Notes: generated from the sequence alone by a model not told the origin. A stretch of DNA of 64,000 bases from an uncultured Campylobacter sp. (GCF_938002845.1 NZ_CALKZP010000037.1:26579-90578), one strand, 5' to 3'; shown: positions 42,580 to 51,933, numbered from the stretch's first letter. A program made the numbers and translations.

Positions 42580-43764
42580 CTAAAACACCATCGGAGGCCC
42601 GTCCATATTTAACGGCGCGGCTTTTCCGTCGGCGATAAGCACCTCATCTTTTTCATCCAAACCGCTTAAAATTTCAGTATTCAGATCGTCGCTGACGCCC
42701 GTTTTTACGTATCGCTGCTCAGGCTCTTTGCCGTTAAGCACCGTAACGTAATCGCCTCCCCCGTCGCGCTTGATAACCGAAGTAGGTAGGTAGCTCGTAT
42801 TGTTCGCTTCGCTTACGATTATGTTGTTTTCGGTCGTCATTCCGATCTTTAAAAAATCGTTTTCATTGTCTACGAGCATCTTTGCGTAAAAATAGATCGC
42901 GCTGTCGCTGCTGCTCGAAGAATAGGACGAACCGCTAGAGGTTTTATCGTACGTCCCGTCGCTAAGCGTGGTAAGACCGGGGTCGATCTTGTAAATTTTA
43001 GCCTTTTTGATATTATCCAGATCCGATAGTATGGAGTATTCTACGTCCATTCCGACCTTTACTTTGGATATATCGCCCTCTGCGATTTGCATCTTGATCT
43101 CCATCTTGCTTAGATCGGCGATCTTTACGATCGTAGGCGTGGTTTGGTTGGAATTTACCGTTTTGCCCTCCTCTACCGGCATGGAAACGATCGTGCCGCT
43201 TATCGGAGCCGTGATCTTGGTATAGCCGAAATTTGTCTCTGCGGTGCTTAGCTGAAGTTTGGTCTGCTCGATCTGCGCCTCGATCTGCTTCTGCTCGGCC
43301 TCTTTTAAAGCGGCGCTATTTTTGGCGTTTTCCACAGCCTCTTTGGAAGCGGCGTTTCTTTTATACAACTCAAGCTCGCGGTTATACTGCGTTTTGGCGT
43401 TTGCCGCTGCGATCTTTGCCGAAGCTAAATTTGCTTCGTGGATTAGAAGCTGCGCCTTTTGCTGCGCGATCTCGTTTTCTTGAGTGACCGAATCAATCTG
43501 TGCGATCATATCGCCCTTTTGAACCTTATCGCCTACTTTGACGTAGAGCTTTTTGATCTGTCCGCTTACCTGCGCGCCCACGTCGACCAAATCCCTGGCA
43601 TAAACCTCTCCCGCAGCCGTCACCGTGCCTCTGATACTGCCCTTTTCAAGTCTAGTCGTAAGAGCTTTCGGCGCCTCTTCTTGCTTAAAAAATTTACCGT
43701 ATAAGAAATATATCGCAATAAAGATAAGTACGATAGAGACGATAAATTTCAAGGTTTTTTTCAT
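42580..43764 (-). CDS. macA: MacA-type periplasmic adaptor
   Basis: A 394-residue membrane-fusion protein with an N-terminal anchor (about 8-24), a lipoyl half-motif (VDVGAQVSGQI), a long coiled-coil hairpin (about 95-175), the second lipoyl half (ITAPISGTIV) and beta-barrel domains. It contains a Ser-rich loop (SSGSSYSSSSSD). It is first in the operon with macB and the outer-membrane factor and bridges them across the periplasm. Confidence 0.9.
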   Translation of the reverse strand: MKKTLKFIVSIVLIFIAIYFLYGKFFKQEEAPKALTTRLEKGSIRGTVTAAGEVYARDLVDVGAQVSGQIKKLYVKVGDKVQKGDMIAQIDSVTQENEIAQQKAQLLIHEANLASAKIAAANAKTQYNRELELYKRNAASKEAVENAKNSAALKEAEQKQIEAQIEQTKLQLSTAETNFGYTKITAPISGTIVSMPVEEGKTVNSNQTTPTIVKIADLSKMEIKMQIAEGDISKVKVGMDVEYSILSDLDNIKKAKIYKIDPGLTTLSDGTYDKTSSGSSYSSSSSDSAIYFYAKMLVDNENDFLKIGMTTENNIIVSEANNTSYLPTSVIKRDGGGDYVTVLNGKEPEQRYVKTGVSDDLNTEILSGLDEKDEVLIADGKAAPLNMDGPPMVF

Positions 43765-43828
43765 TTTGCTAACTTCAAATAAAATAAGGGCTAATTCTAA
43801 TGTAAAAATATAAAATTTTAGTTAAATA

Positions 43829-44698
43829 CTAAATTCTTTGCTCGCGCACGGCGTAAAATTTCATGATCTTTTTATGTAAAATTAGCGAAACGCAGATCAG
43901 TGCCGAGCCCGCAAGTAGGCGCGCCAGATCGGCGTCCTTTTGCCAAAATACCAAATTTACGACGATCGCTGCAGGGATGAGCGCGTTATTCATAATCGCA
44001 AGCACGCCGCTATCGACTTCGCACGCGCCTTTGTTCCACAAAAAATACCCCAGAGCGCTTGCAACAGTTCCTAGATACACGATCACCGCGCCTTGCGAGA
44101 AGCTGGGATTAAATTTAGAAAAATCTCCGAGCACGATCGCAGCAATCGCCGTAACCGCGGTAGCCCCCACAAAAAAGTAGCCGAAAAGCTCCTTCTGTTC
44201 GCTAAAGCCGTGGCGCTCCAGCATAAATTTATACGCGCTCTGTCCGAGCCCGAAGCATAAATTTGCGCCTTGCACGAGCAAAAAGCCCGTCAAAAACTCA
44301 GAGTTTATCGCGCCGAATTTGATCACCAAAGCCCCCAGCACCGCGACAGCGACGCTGAAAAGATATAGCGCGCGAAATCTAAGCTTAAGCGCGTCGTAAA
44401 GCAGCGTCACGTAAAACGGAGTAAATATCGTAAAAAGCGCCACTTCATAGACCTTCAAATACGCAAAGCTGCGGTAGTAGAAGATATACATCACGCCGAT
44501 CTGCACGGCGCCCACGGCGCAAATTTTAAGCGCCAAGGCTGGATTTACGCCACGAAATTTCATAAACGGCAAAAAGCAAATTAGCGCCAATGATACGCGC
44601 GAAAACGCCAAATACGCGCTATCTATGCCGCGCAAAAACTCGCCTATCAGCGAGAAACTAAAAGCCCAAATACAAGTAACCAAAATCAGTTTTTTCAA
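43829..44698 (-). CDS. EamA/DMT-family transporter
   Basis: A 289-residue protein with about ten membrane helices in two EamA repeats. It is a drug/metabolite transporter of inner membrane type; substrate unknown. The start is TTG at 44698, with the ribosome binding sequence AGGCGGA just upstream inside a 9-bp hairpin (annotated separately). It stands alone between macA and the divergent glmU. Confidence 0.82.
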   Translation of the reverse strand: MKKLILVTCIWAFSFSLIGEFLRGIDSAYLAFSRVSLALICFLPFMKFRGVNPALALKICAVGAVQIGVMYIFYYRSFAYLKVYEVALFTIFTPFYVTLLYDALKLRFRALYLFSVAVAVLGALVIKFGAINSEFLTGFLLVQGANLCFGLGQSAYKFMLERHGFSEQKELFGYFFVGATAVTAIAAIVLGDFSKFNPSFSQGAVIVYLGTVASALGYFLWNKGACEVDSGVLAIMNNALIPAAIVVNLVFWQKDADLARLLAGSALICVSLILHKKIMKFYAVREQRI

Positions 44699-44702
44699 AA
44701 CG

Positions 44703-44730
44703 TCCGCCTAAGCTTTAAAATTTAGGCGGA
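44703..44730 (-). promoter_or_regulatory. Hairpin that would hide the ribosome binding site of the EamA gene
   Basis: Arms TCCGCCTAA (44703-44711) and TTAGGCGGA (44722-44730) form a perfect 9-bp stem with a ten-base loop. On the minus-strand mRNA the downstream arm contains the only purine-rich Shine-Dalgarno-like sequence, four bases before the TTG start. Folding would block initiation. Confidence 0.45.
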
Positions 44731-44813
44731 ATTTTATAAAATTTTAGTTGAATTTGGGATTTAAATTTCGCCCGCGCGGCATAAATTTAGGTTTTTATTT
44801 ATTTTAAATGTGT

Positions 44814-44819
44814 TAAAAT
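44814..44819 (+). promoter_or_regulatory. Probable -10 box of the glmU operon
   Basis: TAAAAT preceded by a T/A-rich run (TTTATTTATTTTAAATGTG), 30 bases before the glmU ATG. This resembles the periodic AT-rich upstream region and -10 of Campylobacter sigma-70 promoters. Weak by itself. Confidence 0.35.
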
Positions 44820-44848
44820 TATCCGATTTTTGAAATTTAAGGGTAAAA

Positions 44849-46150
44849 ATGAACGACGTTTCGGTTATAGTTCTTGCCGCAGGGCTGGGCACTCGGATGA
44901 AGTCGCAAAAAGCCAAGGTTCTTTTCGAGCTTTGCGGCGAGCCGATGATAATCCACATCTTAAAGAAAGCTTACGAAATTTCAAACGACGTGAGCGTGAT
45001 TTTACACTACCAATTCGACGAGGTTAAAAGCGCGGTTCTAGCGCAGTTCCCAAACGCTAAAATTTACAAACAAGATCACGAGCGCTTTCCGGGCACTGCG
45101 GGCGGGCTAAAAGAGGTCGAAATCCGCGGAGCCAAAACGCTCATAATCTGCGGCGATATGCCTTTGGTAAAAAGCGCCGAGCTTCGCAAACTCTGCGAGG
45201 GGGATGCGGAAGTAAATTTAAGCGTTTTTAGCGCGCGCGATCCATTCGGATACGGCCGCGTAATTACTCGCGGCGGCGAAATTTTAAAGATCGTCGAGCA
45301 AAAGGACGCAAACGAGGAAGAAAAGGCGGTAAAAGACGCAAACGCAGGCTGCTACTGCTTCAAAAGCGAGGCATTGAAACAGATTCTGCCGCAGATCAAA
45401 CCAGATAACGCGCAAAAAGAGTACTACCTCACCGACGCGATCAAAATCGCCAAAGATATGGGCTTAAAATGCGTCGCCGTGTGGGTGGACGAGCAAAATT
45501 TCATGGGGATAAACGATAAATTTGCCCTCAGCATCGCCGAAAATTTAATGCAAAACGAGATCAAAGAAAATTTGATGAAGCAAGGCGTTTTGATGCGCCT
45601 GCCGCAAAGCATCTACATCGATAGCAGAGCAAAATTTATCGGCGAGTGCGAGCTGCAAGAAAACGTAAGCATCATCGGTCCTTGTGTGATCGAAAGCTCG
45701 CTCATCAAAAGCGGCTGCGTCATCGAAGATAGCGTCGTAAAAAATTCCGACATCGGTCCGATGGCGCATCTGCGCCCAAAATGCGAGGTTATAGGCACCC
45801 ATATCGGAAATTTCGTCGAGCTTAAAAACGCGAAAGTAAACAAGATCAAGGCGGGGCATTTAAGCTATCTTGGGGATTGCGAGATCGATGAGGGCAGCAA
45901 TATCGGCTGCGGCACGATTACGTGCAACTACGACGGCAAGAAAAAATACAAAACGATAATCGGCAAAAACGTCTTTATCGGCTCGGACACGCAGCTTGTA
46001 GCGCCCGTGCGGATAGCCGACGACGTCATAATCGCCGCGGGCACGACGGTTACGAGCGACGTTCCAAGCGGCGCGCTGGCGATCAGCCGAAGCAAACAAA
46101 TCAACAAAGATGGGTTTTTCCATAAATTTTTTAGGAGCGAAGATGAGTAA
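44849..46150 (+). CDS. glmU: Bifunctional UDP-GlcNAc pyrophosphorylase/GlcN-1-P acetyltransferase
   Basis: A 433-residue enzyme making UDP-GlcNAc for peptidoglycan and LOS. The N-terminal uridylyltransferase shows LAAGLGTRMKS (10-20) and later GYGRVI; the C-terminal left-handed beta-helix has hexapeptide repeats and the acetyltransferase block SNIGCGTITCNYDG. Slightly short of the usual 450 or so residues but complete. It begins the run glmU-coaBC-uppS-x-prepilin peptidase-LptF/G-truA. Confidence 0.95.
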   Translation: MNDVSVIVLAAGLGTRMKSQKAKVLFELCGEPMIIHILKKAYEISNDVSVILHYQFDEVKSAVLAQFPNAKIYKQDHERFPGTAGGLKEVEIRGAKTLIICGDMPLVKSAELRKLCEGDAEVNLSVFSARDPFGYGRVITRGGEILKIVEQKDANEEEKAVKDANAGCYCFKSEALKQILPQIKPDNAQKEYYLTDAIKIAKDMGLKCVAVWVDEQNFMGINDKFALSIAENLMQNEIKENLMKQGVLMRLPQSIYIDSRAKFIGECELQENVSIIGPCVIESSLIKSGCVIEDSVVKNSDIGPMAHLRPKCEVIGTHIGNFVELKNAKVNKIKAGHLSYLGDCEIDEGSNIGCGTITCNYDGKKKYKTIIGKNVFIGSDTQLVAPVRIADDVIIAAGTTVTSDVPSGALAISRSKQINKDGFFHKFFRSEDE

Positions 46151-47324
46151 GAAAAAGGTTTTACTGGCGGTTTGCGGGAGTATCAGTTTTTACAAAGCGT
46201 TTGAAATTTTATCCGCTCTGAAAAAGTCGAATTTCGACGTCTATGTCGCGCTTAGCGACGGCGTGCAGGAGTTTGTCAGTTACAAGGCATTCGAGGCACT
46301 GTGCGATCACCCAGTACTTTGCAAAGCTAACGAAAACTGGCAGGCGGGTATCAACCACATCACTTATTCCAAGGTGGATTTAGTTTTGATCGCGCCTGCG
46401 ACGGCAAATACGATAAACAAGCTCGCGTGGGGCGTCTGCGACAACGTATTTTTAGAGGTGCTAAACGCGGCTTTCGCTCACGCCAAGGTAGTTATCGCGC
46501 CTGCCGCAAATCCCGCGCTACTTGAAAACAATATCACAAAAAACTGCATCGATATGCTAAAAGCAAGCGTCAATGCGTATTTTGTGGATCCGATAGAAAA
46601 AACCCTAGCTTGCGGCGACACCGGCAAGGGCGGGCTAGCGAGCACCGAGGCGATAATGCAGACGCTAAAGCGCGCGCTTTACAACGATAAATTTTGGGAG
46701 GATAAAACCGTCATCATCACCGGAGGCGCCACGATCGAAAAGATCGACAGCGTGCGCGGCATTACGAATTTCTCCAGCGGCAAAACCTCCAAAGCGATTG
46801 CCGACGCGCTGTTTTACCTAGGCGCGGACGTGACGCTGATTTCTAGCAACGAATATGAAAATTTACCGTACAAGCTCGTTAAATTTGAAAGCACTATCGG
46901 GCTAAAATCGGCGCTTGACAGCACAAAATTCCCAGACGGCGCGTATTTGATAATGGCTGCCGCGGTAAGCGATTACTCGCCGAAGGTGCGCTACAAAGAT
47001 AAGGTGAAAAAAGCGGAGATCGGCGAAATTTGGAATTTACGCCTGGGCGAAAACGAGGATATCTTAAGCTCCGTGCGCGGAAATATCAAAAAAGTAGGCT
47101 TTAAACTCGAAACCGACCGCGAAAACGCCGTCGGCGAGGCTAAACGCATGCTAAACGAAAAGCATCTCGACGCCGTATGCCTAAACGTACTGGACGACAT
47201 CATCAAGCTCGGCGGCGACGTCCTTAAGGTCACCTTCATCACGAAAAACGATCAGGTCGTGATCGACACCGCGCCGAAGGACGAAGTCGCCCTAAAAATC
47301 GCGGCTGAGCTGAAAAAAATCTGA
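46143..47324 (+). CDS. coaBC: Phosphopantothenoylcysteine decarboxylase/synthase
   Basis: Starting at ATG 46143 after AGGAGCG, overlapping the glmU stop by 8 bases, 393 residues. The N-terminal CoaC flavoprotein has VCGSISFYKAFE, the NHITYSKVDLVLIAPATANT stretch with the catalytic His, and PAANPALLEN. The C-terminal CoaB part has TGGATIEKID, RGITNFSSGK and AAAVSDY. It makes 4'-phosphopantetheine for coenzyme A. Confidence 0.94.
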   Translation: MSKKKVLLAVCGSISFYKAFEILSALKKSNFDVYVALSDGVQEFVSYKAFEALCDHPVLCKANENWQAGINHITYSKVDLVLIAPATANTINKLAWGVCDNVFLEVLNAAFAHAKVVIAPAANPALLENNITKNCIDMLKASVNAYFVDPIEKTLACGDTGKGGLASTEAIMQTLKRALYNDKFWEDKTVIITGGATIEKIDSVRGITNFSSGKTSKAIADALFYLGADVTLISSNEYENLPYKLVKFESTIGLKSALDSTKFPDGAYLIMAAAVSDYSPKVRYKDKVKKAEIGEIWNLRLGENEDILSSVRGNIKKVGFKLETDRENAVGEAKRMLNEKHLDAVCLNVLDDIIKLGGDVLKVTFITKNDQVVIDTAPKDEVALKIAAELKKI

Positions 47325-47327
47325 TCC

Positions 47328-48005
47328 GTGAATAGCCTAAATCATCTAGCCCTCGTGATGGACGGCAACGGGCGCTGGGCGAAAAAGCGCGGTTTGCTGC
47401 GCACCGGCGGGCACGAAGCGGGCGCGGAGGTCGTGGAGCAGATCTGCGAGTTTTGCATCGACGAAGGCATCGCAAACCTCACGCTCTACGCCTTTAGCAC
47501 CGAAAATTGGAAACGTCCGAAAAGCGAAGTGGAATTTTTGATGAAGTTGCTTCAAAAATTCCTAATCTCGCGCCGCGAAAAATTTATCCAAAATGGGATA
47601 AAATTCTATCCGATCGGCGATATATCGGCTTTTGAGGGCGATCTGCGAAGCGAGATAGAATATCTTTCAAATTTAACCCAAAACGGACGAGCGCTAAATT
47701 TTAACCTAGCGATCAACTACGGCTCGCGAGACGAGATCGTGCGAGCATGCGAGAGGCTGCTTGCAAGCGGCGAGCGACTAAGCGAAGCGGGCATCGGCGC
47801 GCATCTGGATACCGCGCACAGCGGCGACGTGGATCTGCTGGTGCGCACGGGCGGCGAGCAGCGGCTGTCGAATTTCTTACTCTGGCAAGCAAGCTACGCC
47901 GAGCTTGCGTTTACGCCTACGCTGTGGCCGGATTTCAGGCGCGAGGAGCTTGCGCGCATAGTGGATGATTTCCGCCGCAAACAGCGCCGCTTCGGCGGTC
48001 TTTAA
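47328..48005 (+). CDS. uppS: Undecaprenyl diphosphate synthase
   Basis: A 225-residue cis-prenyltransferase starting with GTG, 3 bases after coaBC. It shows the catalytic LVMDGNGRWAKKRGL near the start (Asp12), RTGGHEAGAE, YAFSTENWKRP and the C-terminal LLVRTGGEQRLSNFLLWQASYAEL block. It supplies the lipid carrier for cell wall and LOS assembly. Confidence 0.95.
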   Translation: MNSLNHLALVMDGNGRWAKKRGLLRTGGHEAGAEVVEQICEFCIDEGIANLTLYAFSTENWKRPKSEVEFLMKLLQKFLISRREKFIQNGIKFYPIGDISAFEGDLRSEIEYLSNLTQNGRALNFNLAINYGSRDEIVRACERLLASGERLSEAGIGAHLDTAHSGDVDLLVRTGGEQRLSNFLLWQASYAELAFTPTLWPDFRREELARIVDDFRRKQRRFGGL

Positions 48006-48341
48006 GCTGCGGCGCAGTCGCTCTAACGGTCGCTTTAAATTTTAAAATTTTAATTTGCAGAACCGCCCTGCGACGCAGTAAATTTTAAAATTTAATCAGC
48101 TGGCGCTCGCGATACCTTGAAATTTTAAAATTTCAGGATTTTAATTTGCAGCGCTGTAAAATTTAAAATTTTAACTACGTAGGCGCGCGGTGCCGCGAAA
48201 TTTAAAAATTTTAGAATTTTAAAATTTCGCCCGCTTAAATTTAAAGCTCTAGCGCGAGCCGTGTTACGAGGCGCGGTAAATTTACGCGGCAGGATTTTAA
48301 AAATCACGCCGCGCGTTCGCGCAAAGAGCGAAAGGAGGGCT
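48006..48341. repeat. Gene-free stretch with repeated AAATTTTAAAATTT palindromes
   Basis: About 335 bp between uppS and the next gene. The 14-bp perfect palindrome AAATTTTAAAATTT occurs at 48037-48050, 48080-48093 and 48120-48133, with near copies at about 48157 and 48214, separated by GC-rich segments (GCGCTCGCG, GCGCGCGGTGCCGCG). No gene is supportable. Confidence 0.6.
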
Positions 48342-48767
48342 ATGAGCTACTACATACAATGTGGTTGCGGCAAAAAACTTACCAAAAAGCCGATGAAAAC
48401 TCTAAGATGCCCAAGATGCGGCAGCGTGTATAAAAAACCAAAGAAATTTATACCGGCGGTCTATATTTGCCTGCTGCTGTTTTTTATGCTAGCGTTTGCC
48501 CTCATCCCCGATAAAATGGGGATTTTAGCATCCGCAGGCAGCGGGATAGGCGCATATATCATGTTTTTATGGATCGTAGATACTTTGAACTTTGATCTTT
48601 TGGACGCCGTGATACTAGTGGCGGGATTTTTGATTTTCGGCGGATTATATGGGGCATGGGGCGAACCGCTAATCGCGGGGCTAATAGCTATTTTATTTTG
48701 CGTAGGCGCGGCGGCGATTTTCGTAAAATTTTTCCCTTATGAGAGGCAAAAAATCAATGAAAACTAA
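48342..48767 (+). CDS. Zinc-ribbon membrane protein, unknown
   Basis: Starting at the ATG after AAAGGAGGGCT (not at 81 bases upstream, which would run through the repeat), 141 residues. It begins with a four-Cys zinc ribbon (CGCGKKL, CPRCGS, residues 6-27) followed by about four membrane helices. No function recognised. It lies in the position held by a small uncharacterised gene near uppS in C. jejuni (from memory). Confidence 0.65.
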   Translation: MSYYIQCGCGKKLTKKPMKTLRCPRCGSVYKKPKKFIPAVYICLLLFFMLAFALIPDKMGILASAGSGIGAYIMFLWIVDTLNFDLLDAVILVAGFLIFGGLYGAWGEPLIAGLIAILFCVGAAAIFVKFFPYERQKINEN

Positions 48768-48832
48768 GAAATTTCTCGCTACCATAGAGCGTTTGATTAA
48801 ATTTTAAAAAGTTAAAGCTCCAAAGGAAAAAG

Positions 48833-49588
48833 ATGGATTTAAATATCGTTTACGGCGTGATTTTTGCGGTATTCGGCACCTGCGTAGGCTCGTTTTGCAA
48901 TGTCCTGATCTACCGCTTGCCGCGCGGACAGAGCGTAAATTTCCCCGCTTCGCACTGCCCGAAATGCTCTCACGCTTTAAAATTTTACCACAATATCCCG
49001 CTGCTTTCGTGGCTCTTTTTGGGCGGCAAATGCGCCTTTTGCAAAACCAAAATTTCGATCCGCTACCCGATCGTCGAGCTTTTAGGCGGCGCGCTTGCGC
49101 TTGCGGCGTATTTCGGCGAGCCCGATATTGCAAAAGCTGTGGTACTAGGGCTTTGCTTCATCTTGCTTATGGCGCTTTCGGCGATCGATTTTGAGTATAA
49201 AGCCGTGCCTGAGAGCCTTCTTTACGTAGTTACGGCGCTTTCGCTTGCTTATACGCTGATGTATGATTTTGATCTTAGCGGCGTGGGCGCGGCGGCGGGA
49301 TACGCGGCGATATTTTTCGTGCTGCGCCTCATCGTCACCTTCGTGCTAAAGCGCGAAGCGATGGGAAGCGCGGATATTTTTATCGCGGGCGTTATGGGGG
49401 CGATTTTGGGCTGGAAGCTGGGCGGTATCTCGATCTACATTGGCGCGATTTTGACGCTGCCTGCATATCTCATCGCGCACAAAAGAGGCTACGAGCTACC
49501 GTTCGTGCCGTTTTTATCGATGGGGCTACTTCTTACTTTTATTTTTAGAGATCAAATTTTAAGGCTCTTGGACGTCATTTATGGATAG
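48833..49588 (+). CDS. Type IV prepilin peptidase/N-methyltransferase
   Basis: A 251-residue polytopic aspartic protease with an N-terminal methylase-type region holding two Cys pairs (CPKC about 41-44, CAFC about 65-68), the first catalytic Asp in LSAIDFEYKAVP and the second in MGSADIFIAGVMG. It cleaves the leader of type IV prepilins, such as the protein at 7952-8383, and methylates the new N-terminus. It overlaps the next gene by 8 bases. Confidence 0.9.
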   Translation: MDLNIVYGVIFAVFGTCVGSFCNVLIYRLPRGQSVNFPASHCPKCSHALKFYHNIPLLSWLFLGGKCAFCKTKISIRYPIVELLGGALALAAYFGEPDIAKAVVLGLCFILLMALSAIDFEYKAVPESLLYVVTALSLAYTLMYDFDLSGVGAAAGYAAIFFVLRLIVTFVLKREAMGSADIFIAGVMGAILGWKLGGISIYIGAILTLPAYLIAHKRGYELPFVPFLSMGLLLTFIFRDQILRLLDVIYG

Positions 49589-50612
49589 GGTGCAGCGCTA
49601 TTTATTTAGCAATTTTGTCGGCTCGTTCGCGTCGCTTTTTAGCACGCTTTTTATCATAATGTCGATCGTATTTTTCCTTCAGATCGCGCGCATTACGTCG
49701 TTTATCGAGATAAATTTTTCAGAGCTAGTTAAGCTCTATCTTTTCATGCTGCCGCGCATCCTCATATTTACGGTGCCGATCGCGTTTTTCGTAGCGCTTA
49801 GCATCTCCCTTTTTAGGCTATCTAAAGAGAACGAAACCATAGTAATATTTACCATCGGCTACGCCACGCGCAAGATCGCGCTATTTTTTGGCATAAGCGC
49901 CGCGCTGTGTTCCTTGGCGCTACTTTTCGTATCGCTTTTTATGATGCCGATAGCCGAAAATTTAAAGGACAATTTCATCGATTACAAAAAAATTAGCGCG
50001 ACGCTAAATATCAAATCCAACGAATTCGGGCAGAAATTCTCCGACTGGCTCGTTTTTATCGACTCGCAGGAAAACAACGGCACAAGCACGCTGTATAAGG
50101 ATCTCGTGCTGTATAATCCAGGTGGCTCACAGGATCACGAGCGGATGATCGTAGCGCGTAGCGGCGAGTTTAAAAACGAAAACGCGAGCTTTTCGGCGAT
50201 GCTGCACGACGGCAAAATTTACACGATGGGCAGCGATCAGTGGCACGTAAGCGAGTTTGAAAGCCTAACCCTGCGCACGCAAAGCGACCGCAATATCCGC
50301 GGCGGAGGCGACGTGATCGGATACTGGAGCGATATGGGCGGCAGCGAGAAGCGCAGGAAAGAATTTAGCATCTACACCCTCGTCTCGCTCTTTCCGCTGG
50401 CGAGCTTTCTGTTTGCGCTAAGCCTCGGCATTGTGACCTATCGCTACGAAAAGGGCTTCGTTTACGCGGGGATCTTCGGCGTGCTTTTTAGCTACTTCGC
50501 GATGATCATGTTGCTCTCTAAATACCCAAGCATCGCGCTTCCGGTGACATTCGGCGTTACGCTTATCGGCTCGCTGCTATACTACAGGATCAAAATTGCC
50601 CCGAGATACTGA
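49581..50612 (+). CDS. LptF/LptG-family LPS export permease
   Basis: A 343-residue YjgP/YjgQ protein with three N-terminal and three C-terminal membrane helices around a periplasmic beta-jellyroll region (about 110-255). It starts RVQRYLFSNFVGSFASLF and ends with the paired helices typical of the family. With LptB and the second permease it pulls LPS from the inner membrane. Whether it is LptF or LptG is not decided here. Confidence 0.85.
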   Translation: MDRVQRYLFSNFVGSFASLFSTLFIIMSIVFFLQIARITSFIEINFSELVKLYLFMLPRILIFTVPIAFFVALSISLFRLSKENETIVIFTIGYATRKIALFFGISAALCSLALLFVSLFMMPIAENLKDNFIDYKKISATLNIKSNEFGQKFSDWLVFIDSQENNGTSTLYKDLVLYNPGGSQDHERMIVARSGEFKNENASFSAMLHDGKIYTMGSDQWHVSEFESLTLRTQSDRNIRGGGDVIGYWSDMGGSEKRRKEFSIYTLVSLFPLASFLFALSLGIVTYRYEKGFVYAGIFGVLFSYFAMIMLLSKYPSIALPVTFGVTLIGSLLYYRIKIAPRY

Positions 50613-51933
50613 AAAAGACTCCGAGCTTTGCGACGGCGAAATTTTAAACGAAAGCTCGTCCGCTCGAAATTTAGCGGATAAAATTTCGGCGAGCGAGCCT
50701 AGCGCGTCTAAAATTTTGCGTGGCGTAAATTTAAAGCATGAAGCGCAAAACGGCGAGCAGGTTTTGATATTAAACGACGGGTTTTCAAATTTTAAAAATT
50801 CCGCCATCGCGAGCTCGGCGAGCGATACGGCTACCTATACTGTGCCCGATTGCGGTTTGAATCACGAAAATTTCGAGCGAAATTCGGACGCCGTTTCCGC
50901 TAAAAAGGCTGCGCGTGCGACAAATTTAAATTCCGCCCGTAAAAATTCCGCCGATACCGCCGCTTTGGATATTTGTGCGGTAAGCGCAGAGGAAATTTAT
51001 ACGACCGTGCGCGCAGACGACCGCGCCGCAGACTCTCTCAAAGCAGATGCCGCCTACAAAGCGGGTATTTCCGCAAACACCCTCGCAAGCGCGTCCGAAC
51101 TCAAAAATATTCTTGAAAGCGCGCCTGCAAGCGACTTCATAGCGAGCGAGCTTGCGCACATCGGCAAAATAAGCGCCACGCCAAATATCCCTGCAGATGC
51201 GTGTACCTTTGCAGCGAGCGCAAACTCCGAGCACGTAAAGCTCAAGCTCGTCTATTCCTATGACGGCTCGAAATTTAGCGGCTCGCAGTCTCAGCCTCAC
51301 GGGCGCGGCGTCGAGAACGTGCTACGCGCGGCTTTGGGGCGCGTGGGGATCTTTGCGCCGCTAATTAGCAGCTCGCGCACAGATAAAGGGGTGCATGCGC
51401 TGCGCCAGGTAAGCTGCGTCGAATGCACCATGCACTGGGAGCTGCCGCGTCTAAAAGAGCTCATAAACCGCCACTGCGCACCCTATATTTTTGTGCAACA
51501 CATCAGCCCGGTGCCGCGCGATTTTCATCCGCGTTACGATGCCGTGGCGCGATGCTATCGCTACGTTTTAAACCATGGACGTCCAAGCCCCTTTCTTAGC
51601 GAGTTTTGCGTGTTTTATCCGCGCGTGGATCTTGCCGCGCTCAATGCTGCGCTTGCAAATTTCGTCGGCGAGCACGATTTTAGCGAGTTTATGAAAAGCG
51701 GCAGCGACATAAAAAGCCCTGTGCGCGAGCTCTACGTCGCGCGCGCCTACTCTTTTAGAAATTTAACCTTGATAAATTTTAAAGCCAATGGATTTTTGCG
51801 AGCGCAGGTGCGGCTGATGGTCGCAAACGCCCTAAAATCCGTGCAGAGCGGGCGCAAGATCAGCTTCTCGCGAGCGCTTAGCAGAATCCCCTTTCCGCCA
51901 AACGGGCTGTATCTTAGCGGCGTGAGTTATTAA
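50596..51933 (+). CDS. truA: tRNA pseudouridine synthase A with 213-residue N-terminal extension
   Basis: TruA makes pseudouridine at positions 38-40 of tRNA. The enzyme domain spans about 214-445: LKLVYSYDGSKFSGSQSQP, catalytic Asp263 in SSRTDKGVHALRQ, RYDAVARCYRY, EHDFSEFMKSGSD and NGFLRAQVRLMV. In front is an open frame of about 213 codons, Ala/Ser/Asn/Glu-rich and without any family counterpart. It contains no ATG, and the first possible start is TTG at 50596, overlapping the LptF/G gene by 17 bases. Internal TTG or GTG starts cannot be excluded, but no ATG lies at the domain boundary either. Confidence 0.85.
   Translation: MPRDTEKDSELCDGEILNESSSARNLADKISASEPSASKILRGVNLKHEAQNGEQVLILNDGFSNFKNSAIASSASDTATYTVPDCGLNHENFERNSDAVSAKKAARATNLNSARKNSADTAALDICAVSAEEIYTTVRADDRAADSLKADAAYKAGISANTLASASELKNILESAPASDFIASELAHIGKISATPNIPADACTFAASANSEHVKLKLVYSYDGSKFSGSQSQPHGRGVENVLRAALGRVGIFAPLISSSRTDKGVHALRQVSCVECTMHWELPRLKELINRHCAPYIFVQHISPVPRDFHPRYDAVARCYRYVLNHGRPSPFLSEFCVFYPRVDLAALNAALANFVGEHDFSEFMKSGSDIKSPVRELYVARAYSFRNLTLINFKANGFLRAQVRLMVANALKSVQSGRKISFSRALSRIPFPPNGLYLSGVSY
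50650..51234 (+). repeat. AAATTT-punctuated extension upstream of the TruA domain
   Basis: About 585 bp with many AAATTT, AAATTTT and AAATTC words (near 50640, 50668, 50685, 50711, 50727, 50787 and 50868). It stays open in the truA frame. Same texture as the inserts in aguB and mnmE. Confidence 0.55.
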
